DNA from: Nitratireductor sp. XY-223
GTDB lineage: Bacteria > Pseudomonadota > Alphaproteobacteria > Rhizobiales > Rhizobiaceae
Assembly: GCF_004959855.1 (NCBI RefSeq)
Contig: NZ_SPNT01000003.1
Span: 610,619 to 674,618 of the forward strand
Length of the DNA: 64,000 nt
Direction: 5' to 3'
Shown here: piece after piece, positions 16,828 to 25,219 of the stretch
Numbering within the stretch: position 1 is the first letter of the stretch
Layout: every line of letters starts with the position of its first letter
The notes under the pieces: generated by a model
The model's database searches: none
Told to the model about the DNA's origin: nothing
Seen by the model: only the letters and a program-made list of their open reading frames with translations
Translations under genes and position numbers: made by a program

Positions 16828-17238
16828 ATGCAGCAGCAAAATGGGGATCGAATTTGTGGTGGCTGCGCCTGCGGCGCCGTGCGATACGAGACAACGGCGG
16901 ATTGGGAATTCTCCTTCAAATGCCATTGCCGCAAGTGCCAGCGTGCGACCGGCACCGGTCATGCGCCGGCCTTCGCCGTTCCGGAGTCAAAGACCGAACT
17001 TCGCGGTCCGATCAGATACTACGCGCACCTGGCCGACAGCGGTGCGGCGACCAAGACGGGATTCTGTCCTGAGTGCGGGTCGCCAATCGTATCGAGCACG
17101 GAACGCTTTCCGGAACGCTTATACCTGCTCGCCGGCTCGCTCGACGATCCGTCGGCCTTCGAGCCGCAATTCACGGTTTTCGAAAGCGAAGCCCAGCCAT
17201 GGGAAAGCGTGGAGCCGTCGTCCGCGAATAAGACATAG
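16828..17238 (+). CDS. GFA (CENP-V/glutathione-dependent formaldehyde-activating) family protein
   Basis: A 136-residue zinc-binding GFA-fold protein. Zinc ligands are visible as CGGCACGAVRY, KCHCRKCQRATG and GFCPECGSPI. Family members bind glutathione adducts or act on small electrophiles, though most are uncharacterised. Divergent from the HxlR regulator with two palindromes between, so probably under its control; an aldehyde- or electrophile-response role fits but is inference. A second GFA gene lies at 17574-18002. Confidence 0.88.
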   Translation: MQQQNGDRICGGCACGAVRYETTADWEFSFKCHCRKCQRATGTGHAPAFAVPESKTELRGPIRYYAHLADSGAATKTGFCPECGSPIVSSTERFPERLYLLAGSLDDPSAFEPQFTVFESEAQPWESVEPSSANKT

Positions 17239-17322
17239 CGACTTGTTGCAAAATCCGGTCCGCTGCACGACACTGGCTGCCGGTCTCAATGGAGGCCTGA
17301 TCGGTCGGCAAGGGACTGTGCA

Positions 17323-17550
17323 ATGCTCAATCAGGGCTGGCAGAACGCGTTCACGGCATCCTTGCTGGCTTTCGTGATTCTTGTCGTTATTCCAAAAGCT
17401 TGCGGCAACCGGGACGTCGCCGACGAGGAGGTTGTCGAGGCAACGGAATGCTACATTCTGTGGGATGGCCGGGAATATGTGGTCGACTGCTCGACCGACG
17501 AAGCCGCGCTCGAAGAGAGGGATGACGAGTTTGAAAGCGCGGAGCCGTGA
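17323..17550 (+). CDS. small membrane-anchored hypothetical protein
   Basis: A 75-residue protein preceded by AAGGGA. One N-terminal hydrophobic helix (FTASLLAFVILVVIP) is followed by an acidic tail rich in Asp/Glu with three cysteines. I do not recognise the family. It sits between two GFA genes on the same strand, with 84 bp before it and 23 bp after, and may be cotranscribed with them. Confidence 0.6.
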   Translation: MLNQGWQNAFTASLLAFVILVVIPKACGNRDVADEEVVEATECYILWDGREYVVDCSTDEAALEERDDEFESAEP

Positions 17551-17573
17551 GCAACCGGCCGGAAAGGGGCACA

Positions 17574-18002
17574 ATGGGTGAAATCCACGAAGGCGGGTGC
17601 GTTTGCGGGCGGGTGCGCTACCGCACGAGCGGAGAACCGAAGCGCGTCAGCCTGTGCTCTTGCGAATGGTGCACCAAACGAACCGGAAGCGCTCTTGGTG
17701 TATCGGTCTACTTTGCTGAAGACGACGTTGAGTTCCTGAGTGGAAACCTGAAGTCCCACCGGTTAAATTCGGACGCCGGCCGCTGGATTGACAGCCAGTT
17801 CTGCGAAGATTGCGGGACGGTCCTCACCTGGACCCTGGAGTTTCTTCCCGGGCATCGCGGCATCGCCGGAGGCACATTCGATCCCCCAACGTTCTGGTTC
17901 GAGCCGGAGCGCTATGTCTTCACGCGCTCAAAGCCCGCTTGGCTCAACGTGCCCGACGGCATCACCTGTTTTGCCGGCATGCCGGGTTCGGCTAGCGAAT
18001 AA
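17574..18002 (+). CDS. GFA family protein
   Basis: A 142-residue GFA-fold protein; the ATG at 17574 follows GGAAAGGGG and is preferred to the in-frame GTG at 17547. Zinc-binding cysteines occur in GGCVCGRVRY, LCSCEWCTKRTG and FCEDCGTVLTW. It is a divergent paralogue of the protein at 16828-17238 (different C-terminal half: EFLPGHRGIAGGTFDPP). Function is unknown beyond the fold; it converges with the lipoprotein gene. Confidence 0.86.
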   Translation: MGEIHEGGCVCGRVRYRTSGEPKRVSLCSCEWCTKRTGSALGVSVYFAEDDVEFLSGNLKSHRLNSDAGRWIDSQFCEDCGTVLTWTLEFLPGHRGIAGGTFDPPTFWFEPERYVFTRSKPAWLNVPDGITCFAGMPGSASE

Positions 18003-18027
18003 TCCTGCGCAATGTTGTTCCCGGCGG

Positions 18028-19281
18028 TCAGCCGCCGACCGGACCCAGCAGCATCAGGGTGCGCGCGCCGAACTGCTCGCGCCAGCTCGCGATGATGGGT
18101 CGCAGCAGGTCGACATCCCAGCTTTTGCCGGCCCATAGATCGGCGTTTCGCTCGATATCGCTTGACCAGCGCTGCATGACCACCTGCGCGGCCTCGGGTG
18201 TCGTCACACCCGAAAGGTCGACAAGCAGCACCAGCGCACCGGCGGTCCCCTTGGCGCTTGGCGGCGACCAGGCAAGGAGATAGGGGCCCCTGTTATCCAG
18301 GATCCAGCCGGTCCGTTCGGTGTCGACAATGGCCCGCCGCCCTTCGGAAAGCCCGTATCGCTCAACCGCGTCCCCGCAAATGCGCTGCCGCGGCGCGGCG
18401 TTGAGTTCATCGGCATGCGCGGTCGAGGAAACCGGCCAGACGGTTACCATTCCGGCGTTTTCGCCTTCAGGCCGAGCTGGAAGCGGAGCAACGAAGGCTT
18501 CGCAGATCATGTTCAGACGCTGGCGTTCGGAAGGCGGCGTGTCGGCCCGGATCGCAACGATGCCGTAGCCCCTGTAGTCCGCCGGGGTGGACTGTTCGGG
18601 GCCGGTAAACAGGCGGGCAGGGTCTCTGGGAGCATCGTCCGCCGATGCGGCCTCGACGACCACAGTCATCGTTTCCACTTCCTTTTTAACCGGCTCGCTC
18701 CGGACGATCGTCTCGACGGCAGCGCCAGTCGTCTTGTCGACTTCGATAGTATCGACGGTCCTTTCGGTGCGTTCGATGACTTCAACCTGCTCGACCACGC
18801 GGCCGGCATCCTCGTCGACTTGCACCTGGTCCACTACGCGCTCGGTCGTTTCCACCGTCTCCTTGCGCTCGATGATCCGTTCCGGTGTTTCGACAATGTC
18901 TGTCGTCTCGATCTTCCTGACCGGTTTTTCCGTGACCGTGACCGCCTTGACCACGGTGCTCGTTTCGGCCCTCGGGGCCGTCACCGGTACGGGCGCTTCT
19001 GCAGCTTCCGCGACCTGCGGCGCCTCCATCGGTTCCTCCCCGTCGACAGGCGACTGTGGCGCTTCTGCAACTTGCTCCAGCGAATTTTCCGTATTCTCGC
19101 CGAGTGCCGCCTGCGAGGGCGATTCCGCCGGTTGCGGATCCGCCTGAGTCGCCAATGTGCGCGAAGTCGGGATCGGAGCGTCGGCCAGTTTCACCTGCTG
19201 GCCATTGCTGCATCCTGAAAGGAGCAGGCCGGCGACGGCAAGGGCGCACAAGCTCAACGACGTATGAGGAACGTTAAACAT
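18028..19281 (-). CDS. putative lipoprotein with Val/Glu/Thr-rich repetitive region
   Basis: A 417-residue protein; start placed at ATG 19281, which gives a lipoprotein signal (SLCALAVAGLLLSGC) with lipobox LSGC. The 65 residues of open frame upstream have no such signal. After an Ala/Pro/Glu-rich linker, residues about 105-205 consist of degenerate units with Val, Glu, Thr and Arg alternating (RIIERKETVETTERVV, RVVEQVEVIERTERTV, TTGAAVETIVRS). The C-terminal 150 residues form a globular part (RQRLNMICEAFVAPLPA, ERYGLSEGRRAIVDTERTG, AGALVLLVDLSGV). I do not recognise the family; an outer-membrane or periplasmic structural role is possible. Confidence 0.7.
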   Translation of the reverse strand: MFNVPHTSLSLCALAVAGLLLSGCSNGQQVKLADAPIPTSRTLATQADPQPAESPSQAALGENTENSLEQVAEAPQSPVDGEEPMEAPQVAEAAEAPVPVTAPRAETSTVVKAVTVTEKPVRKIETTDIVETPERIIERKETVETTERVVDQVQVDEDAGRVVEQVEVIERTERTVDTIEVDKTTGAAVETIVRSEPVKKEVETMTVVVEAASADDAPRDPARLFTGPEQSTPADYRGYGIVAIRADTPPSERQRLNMICEAFVAPLPARPEGENAGMVTVWPVSSTAHADELNAAPRQRICGDAVERYGLSEGRRAIVDTERTGWILDNRGPYLLAWSPPSAKGTAGALVLLVDLSGVTTPEAAQVVMQRWSSDIERNADLWAGKSWDVDLLRPIIASWREQFGARTLMLLGPVGG

Positions 19282-19611
19282 GGGTCTGTTTTTGTGAATA
19301 AAATTTTCTCTGAAATTCGATGGTGCCGGACGTGTGGTAACCCCAAAAACGCCGGGGCCCGGTTTGGAACAATCCTGCGTATTTTTCATGCTGTCAGTCT
19401 CTTGTTTCAACGAGTTACGGCAGCGGGCAATATTGTGACAAAGTGTACTGCAGATATACGAAGCGCGGAAGGCCAATTTGCCGATGCGGCGTGTCTACCC
19501 ACCGCAGAAAGCGCAAAGCACGCGTCCCTTGGCAGCGGGCAACGGCGGTCTGGAAACTGGACAGGCTTCGCTCCGTCCGGGGACATTTCAACGGCGTTAG
19601 AGGATCGGTCG
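19282..19611. other. divergent intergenic region, lipoprotein / LprI-like gene
   Basis: About 330 bp without a convincing gene, although the rightward frame of the LprI-like gene is open through it from 19264. A weak promoter-like pair (TTGTGA at 19433, TATACG at 19455) points right. The 12-mer GGCAGCGGGCAA occurs twice. No palindrome of note was seen. Confidence 0.4.
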
Positions 19612-19989
19612 ATGAAAACAAATTTTCGAAATTCCCGGCATCTCACGATTGTCCTGAGCGGGCTCGTATGTTTGAGCACGCTCTCAGCGGCGGGCGCTGC
19701 CAGCTTCGATTGTTCCGAAGCGTCTGGTGCCGACGAGAAGGCTGTTTGCGCCAGCCCGGAGCTGTCATCGCTCGATTCCGAGATGGCGGGTCTGTGGTAC
19801 GGATACAAGGCGATGCCGCTGCTGATGGGTGCAAGCGGCAACCGGCAGGACGAGGCGCAGGCGTTCCTCAAATCGCGCGCCGCTTGCGGTTCCGACACAG
19901 GCTGTCTCACCAGCCTTTACAAAAAGCGGATTGCGACGCTGCAGAACAACATCGACTGGGCGGTCAAGAACTACTGCAACAATCAGTAG
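19612..19989 (+). CDS. LprI/DUF1311-like periplasmic protein
   Basis: A 125-residue secreted protein; the ATG at 19612 gives a signal peptide (LTIVLSGLVCLSTLSAAGAA) ending at SFDCSEA. The mature part fits the LprI-type domain: FDCSEASGADEKAVCASPELS, DSEMAGLWYGY, and FLKSRAACGSDTGCLTSLYKKRI, with paired cysteines. Some members inhibit lysozyme, but most are uncharacterised, so the role is only suggested. It is convergent with the DUF3616-like gene, 5 bp apart. Confidence 0.75.
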   Translation: MKTNFRNSRHLTIVLSGLVCLSTLSAAGAASFDCSEASGADEKAVCASPELSSLDSEMAGLWYGYKAMPLLMGASGNRQDEAQAFLKSRAACGSDTGCLTSLYKKRIATLQNNIDWAVKNYCNNQ

Positions 19990-19994
19990 GCGCG

Positions 19995-21155
19995 TCAATC
20001 CGAAGTGTCTAGGTCCCGCAGGAGCGCCAGGGCGAGAACGTCGTTCTGGCCGTCGATGGTCAGCAGGAGATCAACCTTGCTGCCGCCCGATGTGGCCGGC
20101 AGAACGGCCATGCCTTCAAGTTTTTCGGCGGCATAGGGCGGATTGAGCGTGGCCAGAAGGCGAGGGTCCCCGGAAGCACGCGGGTCCCAGATCCAGATTC
20201 GCGGAATCCGGGGTTTGCTTCCCGTTACATTGGCGAGGTCCGCGCCGTTCGGAACATCGTCGCAGCGCTCAAGTATCTCCTGCAGCCTTTCCTTGCGCGG
20301 CGGGTCGACGCCGGCGTCGCCCGTGGCGATCAGCAGCCTGTCGCCGAACGGCTCCAGCGCCCGGATTCCTGTGCCGACCATCGGTTTCCCCTCCTCGTCG
20401 CGGAACACCAGACGATGCAGGATTGTTCCTTCCACGTCGGATTTCTTGTCCGCATGCAGTATGGATGAGGGCGACTGGACGATGAATGCCTCGCCGGTGC
20501 CGGTGTCGGTCGGGCTGCGCAGCCCGAAAAAGATGTCGCCGTCCGACAGCGCCATGCCTTCGATGTTGAGCCCGCCACATTGCAGCGGTTTTTCCACATA
20601 AGGACCGAGCGCCTCATGGCCGGAAAAGAGCCGCTTCAACAGGCTCCTTTTCGATTGCACCGAGAGGCTGCCTTTCTTCGGATTCCCCTTTTTGGTGATT
20701 GCGAACTGTGCCAGAAACCAGCGGTCCTTTTCCTTCTTGCCGCTCCTGCTGGCATTGCCCATCGAGCCGGCGACCAGGACATTGCGGCCATCGCGGGCGA
20801 TGGCTTCCAGGTCGACCTCTTCGCAGTTCTTCCTGTTCGAAATGTCCGTGCAATCGTCGCCGAAGATCAGGCCATAGGTGCGCCCTGCCTCAAAGGTCGG
20901 CGCGTCCTTGTCGAGGTCGAGCTCGATCCGCTGAACGGCGATCATTTCGTCGGCGACCAGAATGCATGTGCCGTCCTCGAAACAGGTGGCGCCGCTGACA
21001 TTTTCGAAGGCCCTGGCTTTCTCGTCATGGTCCGCGAACAGCTCATTGCCGGACGGTTTGATCGGCACCGGGTCGGCGGCAAGGCACTGGGCTGTAGTCA
21101 GGAGCGCGAACGGGATAGCGATTTGCAGGATGGATCCAGCAGATGGGTAGTACAT
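19995..21155 (-). CDS. secreted DUF3616-like beta-propeller protein
   Basis: A 386-residue protein with a signal peptide (ILQIAIPFALLTTAQCLA-ADP). Repeated blade-like strands include GATCFEDGTCILVADE, IEGMALSDGDIFFGLRSP, LEPFGDRLLIATGDAG and LEGMAVLPA. The pattern IEGMAL...FGLRSP resembles DUF3616 proteins, which are predicted periplasmic propellers of unknown function. Several cysteines could form disulfides. No functional partner is evident in the neighbouring genes. Confidence 0.72.
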   Translation of the reverse strand: MYYPSAGSILQIAIPFALLTTAQCLAADPVPIKPSGNELFADHDEKARAFENVSGATCFEDGTCILVADEMIAVQRIELDLDKDAPTFEAGRTYGLIFGDDCTDISNRKNCEEVDLEAIARDGRNVLVAGSMGNASRSGKKEKDRWFLAQFAITKKGNPKKGSLSVQSKRSLLKRLFSGHEALGPYVEKPLQCGGLNIEGMALSDGDIFFGLRSPTDTGTGEAFIVQSPSSILHADKKSDVEGTILHRLVFRDEEGKPMVGTGIRALEPFGDRLLIATGDAGVDPPRKERLQEILERCDDVPNGADLANVTGSKPRIPRIWIWDPRASGDPRLLATLNPPYAAEKLEGMAVLPATSGGSKVDLLLTIDGQNDVLALALLRDLDTSD

Positions 21156-21239
21156 GGAAGGCGGCCCTCCGGCGGACGTTCAAGCGGAAGCGAAATTCTC
21201 ACTATGGCAAACAACTGTGGACCGCTGAAGGCCGGCCGG

Positions 21240-22100
21240 CTAGCGAGAGAGAAAGTCCAGCACAAGGGTGTTGAAGGTTTCGGGATTTTCGACAAACATG
21301 AAATGGCTTCCGCCATCCGACCGGGACACGGTCTCAAGGATCGCGCCGGGAATCTGTTCCGCAATCCACTGTTGCGACTCGATCGGATGGACGCTCGCTT
21401 CCCCGGCGACAACAAGAACCGAATTGCGGATTGTCGGGATGAGGAACCGCCAATCCTGCAGGCAGTTGTCCTCCAGCAATTCGGCGGCATGGTGACGCGG
21501 CAACTTGAGATTTTCGGCGGCCAGTTCCAGAAGCTGTTTTTCGCTAAACGCATCGGTAAACATGGGTCGCAACAGGGCTGCGTGTTTTTCCGCTGTGTCC
21601 GCTTCGCGCACAGCCGCCTTGAAATCCGAAAGCGCCTGCATTGAGCCGATGATGGCGCCGGCCCGAAGGCGGGTCTGTTCGCTCCAATCCGGCCGCGCCA
21701 GCAACGCGGAGGGCTCATCGACAAAAACAAGCTTTTGTGGCTGCCGCCGGCGGGCGAACAGCATCAGATAGGCCCAGAACACGGACGCGCCCAAAGAATG
21801 TGCGACAACGTCGAACCGGTCGATCCCCATCGCGTCCAGAAAGTCGTCCAGGTCCTTCGCGAAGCGTGCGATGCGATAGCCGTCCGCGGTCTTTTGGGAC
21901 TCACCATGTCCCCGCCAATCAAGCGCAAAAACCGTGTGCCTTGCGCAAAACGCCTCGAATTGGCCGGCAAACAGATCAGCTGATTGAGACCAGCCGTGCA
22001 ATAGGATCAGGGGCGGCCCAGAGCCGCCCGTAAGATAGCTCAAGGAGACACCATCATCGGTAACAACGGACTGTCTGCTTACAACCATGGGCGCATGCAA
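21240..22100 (-). CDS. alpha/beta hydrolase
   Basis: A 286-residue single-domain hydrolase with oxyanion motif LILLHGWSQS, the DWRGHGES loop, nucleophile elbow VVAHSLGAS, a cap region, and the catalytic His near the end in RSDGGSHFMFVENPE. It is in the range of esterases, epoxide hydrolases and haloperoxidase-like proteins; the substrate cannot be told. It has no signal peptide, so it is cytoplasmic. A start at MVVSRQS (22088) is also possible. Confidence 0.88.
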   Translation of the reverse strand: MHAPMVVSRQSVVTDDGVSLSYLTGGSGPPLILLHGWSQSADLFAGQFEAFCARHTVFALDWRGHGESQKTADGYRIARFAKDLDDFLDAMGIDRFDVVAHSLGASVFWAYLMLFARRRQPQKLVFVDEPSALLARPDWSEQTRLRAGAIIGSMQALSDFKAAVREADTAEKHAALLRPMFTDAFSEKQLLELAAENLKLPRHHAAELLEDNCLQDWRFLIPTIRNSVLVVAGEASVHPIESQQWIAEQIPGAILETVSRSDGGSHFMFVENPETFNTLVLDFLSR

Positions 22101-22198
22101 TCAGGATTCGGCTATCGATGCAAACCAACCCGAAGCCCAGGGGCATCCGGACGGCGACGGGGTGCCGACGTGAAACACAGGTCGCCACCAACGGACCT

Positions 22199-24469
22199 TC
22201 ACCGCCGCCGGTTGAACGAAGCGGCCTTGATCAAATCCTCTTCGGCCATGTGCCGCATATGCAGCTTGTTGTAGGCATTGGCGCGATTGGCGTAGAACTC
22301 GGCGATGTTCGGGGTGATTGCTATGGCACGCGAGTAACCCTCGATCGCATGCCGGTACTGACCGAGCCTGTAATAGGTGTTGGCCCGCTCGAACAGCGCC
22401 TCGGCAAAGTCGCGTTCCAGTTCGATTGCCCTTGTGAAGTCCTCGACGGCTTCCATAAGCAGGCCATTGCTGCGTCTGGCTATTGCCCGCCCGAAATAGG
22501 CCTCCGCCCAGTCGGGCCGGCTGCCGATCACCCGGTCGAACTGGTCCGCAGCCTCGTCATACCGCTTCATTTCCAGATAGAGCTGGCCGAGGCGAAGGTG
22601 CGGTTCCGGGTCCAGCATATCCATCCGCATAAGCCGGCGGAACTGGCTTGCAGCCTGCTCCAGCTCGCCGCGCGATTGCAGGATGTGACCCATGTTCATG
22701 TAGGCGTCCCGGTAGCCGGGGTCGTGTCTGACGGCTTCCTGATAGCTGGAAAGCGCAAGGTCGTCTTTCCCGGCGTGTCCATAGGCAACGCCGCGATTGT
22801 AGAACGCGGTGGCGTTGTTCTCCTCGAGGGAAATGGCCATGTCAAAGTCGTTGACGGCCTGCAGGTATCGGCCGGTGTTCAAGTGGACGTTGCCGCGTCC
22901 GACATAGGCCGCCGCGTTGTCGGGATCGATCCGCAGCGCCTCGCGATAGGCGGCTGACGCATCGTCCCAGCGACCGATCTGTTCCAGGCACATCCCGAGG
23001 CTGAGATGGCTGTCCGAATCCTCCGGCATGCGCGCGATCGCCTCGTGAAAATCGGCGATCGCGGCCTCGAAGCGTTCGGCCTGCCGGTACATCGTGCCAC
23101 GATTGTAATAGGCGTAGCCATCGTTGGGATCGAGCCGTATGGCGAGGCTGAAGTCCCGTGCCGCCCGCCCGAATTGCTGCATCGCTTCAAGCAGCAGGCC
23201 TCGGTAGAAATAGACATCAGGGTCCGACGGGCTGAAGGCGACGGCCTGGTTGAAATCTTCCAGCGCTTCGTCGTACCGGCCGAGTTCGTGGAGGTTGTAG
23301 CCCCGTTTGACGTAGCCGCTCGCTTCTCTCGGCGCCAGTTCGATCGCGACTGTGAAGTCGTCATGCGCAAGCGTACCGTGACCCAGTGACTGGTAGGCGA
23401 GGCCGCGGTTCTCACGGGCAATATTGTCCTGCGGTTCAAGGCGAATGGACTCGTTGTAGAAGATCAGCGCCTTGTATGTCTCGCCCAGGGCATGAAGCGT
23501 GTTGCCGAGATTGTTGAGCGCCGACGAGAAGGCCGGATTGAGGTTCAACGCGGCCCTGTAGTCGTCGGCCGCCTTCTGAAAATCCGTCAGCTCCTGATGA
23601 TAAAGGCCGCGCCTGAAGAAATAATCGGCATCCCAGGGATCCAGGCGGATTGCTTCGCTCATGTCGGCGATCGCGTTTTCGACCTGACCCGCGGCATGAT
23701 GGGCGTCGGCCCTGAAATAGAAATTCAGTGCGTCGCTGCTTTCGATCGCGATTGCCTTGTCGAAGTCCGCAAATGCATTGTCGAGTTCGCCAAGTCTCCG
23801 GTAGGCGTTGCCGCGATTGACATAAGCGGGATAGTAGCGGGGTTCGAGCAGCACGGACCGTCTGAAATCCGCTACGGCCTTTTCGTCCTGTCCAAGCCTG
23901 CCGAAGGCCAGACCCCGCATGTTGAACGCCTGGAAGTCCCTCGGGTTGAGCCGGATCGCCTCTCCCAGATCGTTGAGGGCCAGTTCGTACCGTTCCCAGT
24001 CATAGTAGACCTCTCCGCGCCGGCGGAACGTCTCGAAATCATGCGGCAGCAATTCCGCGGCCCGATTGAGATCGGCTATCGCGCGGCCGTACGCCGCCTT
24101 GTTTCCATAGGCCGTTCCACGGTTGAAATAGGCGAACCCGAACAGCCGGTCGAGCTCGATCGCCCGCGTATACTCACGAATGGCGGCGTCGAAATCCTCC
24201 TGCTGGAGATAGTAGTTGCCCCTCTCATTGAAGTCATAGGCGCTTTCGGGATCCAGCGGAAAACTCTCGTCCGGATCCGCATCGAGGGCTTCCTCGAACT
24301 TGACAGTCCGCAGCAGCCGGTTCGGTGCCGGGTGCGTGCAATCCTGACAGTCCCGTATGCTGGCGCCGAATGTTGCCTGGCCCCCGAGAAGGGGCAATCC
24401 TGCCGCTGCGTTCATCGTCAGGAGCAGACCTGCGCAGACCAGCGAGGTTCTCTTCCACCACTTTCTCAT
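22199..24469 (-). CDS. exported tetratricopeptide repeat protein (about 20 TPR units)
   Basis: A 756-residue protein with an N-terminal hydrophobic signal (LVCAGLLLTMNAAAGLPLL) and nearly continuous 34-residue TPR units from about residue 70 to the C-terminus (AYDFNERGNYYLQQEDFDAA, YFNRGTAYGNKAAYGRAIAD, and so on). AAGGGA lies 9 bases ahead of the ATG. Such arrays form superhelical protein-binding scaffolds; here it would act in the periplasm. It is monocistronic and the partner is unknown. Confidence 0.88.
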   Translation of the reverse strand: MRKWWKRTSLVCAGLLLTMNAAAGLPLLGGQATFGASIRDCQDCTHPAPNRLLRTVKFEEALDADPDESFPLDPESAYDFNERGNYYLQQEDFDAAIREYTRAIELDRLFGFAYFNRGTAYGNKAAYGRAIADLNRAAELLPHDFETFRRRGEVYYDWERYELALNDLGEAIRLNPRDFQAFNMRGLAFGRLGQDEKAVADFRRSVLLEPRYYPAYVNRGNAYRRLGELDNAFADFDKAIAIESSDALNFYFRADAHHAAGQVENAIADMSEAIRLDPWDADYFFRRGLYHQELTDFQKAADDYRAALNLNPAFSSALNNLGNTLHALGETYKALIFYNESIRLEPQDNIARENRGLAYQSLGHGTLAHDDFTVAIELAPREASGYVKRGYNLHELGRYDEALEDFNQAVAFSPSDPDVYFYRGLLLEAMQQFGRAARDFSLAIRLDPNDGYAYYNRGTMYRQAERFEAAIADFHEAIARMPEDSDSHLSLGMCLEQIGRWDDASAAYREALRIDPDNAAAYVGRGNVHLNTGRYLQAVNDFDMAISLEENNATAFYNRGVAYGHAGKDDLALSSYQEAVRHDPGYRDAYMNMGHILQSRGELEQAASQFRRLMRMDMLDPEPHLRLGQLYLEMKRYDEAADQFDRVIGSRPDWAEAYFGRAIARRSNGLLMEAVEDFTRAIELERDFAEALFERANTYYRLGQYRHAIEGYSRAIAITPNIAEFYANRANAYNKLHMRHMAEEDLIKAASFNRRR

Positions 24470-24575
24470 GACGGCCTATCCCTTCATTCCGGCTGAGTGT
24501 CGCAACCGGGCAAATGCAACTCCTTCTGATGATGCGGGTGATGGATAAACGCAGTGCCGAATGCCGACGATGTTG

Positions 24576-24926
24576 TCATGAAACCTCCCATGGATAGCGC
24601 GCAGCACAATTTGCACAGGCAGTATTGCGGACCTTCTCGCTTGAGGGACCGTGATCACCGCCAACAATGGAATTCAGGCAGACAGATTGCTGCGTGTCCG
24701 CCGCTGGCCGACACACGAAATTCGCAGTCGCATCCGGCCGGCGCGTGGACGCCATCAGCAGTATAGCGAATCCGGCAAGGGGAAAAATTACGAGATTTTG
24801 GGTGGAGGAATTCCCAAACTCATTGGCAAAAAGCGCGAGGGAAGACGGCGCCGGAATAACAACGCAAGAGATCAAAACAACGGCAAAGAGCAGCAGGACA
24901 ACAGTCCCGCGGGACCTCATCGGCAT
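24576..24926 (-). CDS. possible small membrane protein
   Basis: A 116-residue frame with two hydrophobic stretches (TVVLLLFAVVLISCVVIP and LVIFPLAGFAILLMA) and a Cys-containing tail. GGAG precedes the ATG at 24926 by about 10 bases. No family recognised and codon bias is only moderate, so it may not be real. The rest of 24470-25219 shows no other gene. Confidence 0.35.
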   Translation of the reverse strand: MPMRSRGTVVLLLFAVVLISCVVIPAPSSLALFANEFGNSSTQNLVIFPLAGFAILLMASTRRPDATANFVCRPAADTQQSVCLNSIVGGDHGPSSEKVRNTACANCAARYPWEVS

Positions 24927-25219
24927 CACGCTCAACTCCACACCAACGCCGATCAAATCATACCTTTTGTGACAGAATTATTACAGGTTCACCGGCCATG
25001 AATTGCGCGTTTATCCAGAACATTCCAAATGGGAATGGAGTGCCGCCCGGGCTATGGATTTTCGGTTCCGGATTCAGGCATCCCGTGAGGAGATTGCGGT
25101 GGCCGCGCCGGTATCCCAGCGTTGCCGGCATTGTTGCCGGCGGCGTGAATGCTACTTTGCTTTTCATTGGAATTGTTGCAAAATCCGGCGATCGTCATGG
25201 GGTCCAGCAAGGCTAGGTA

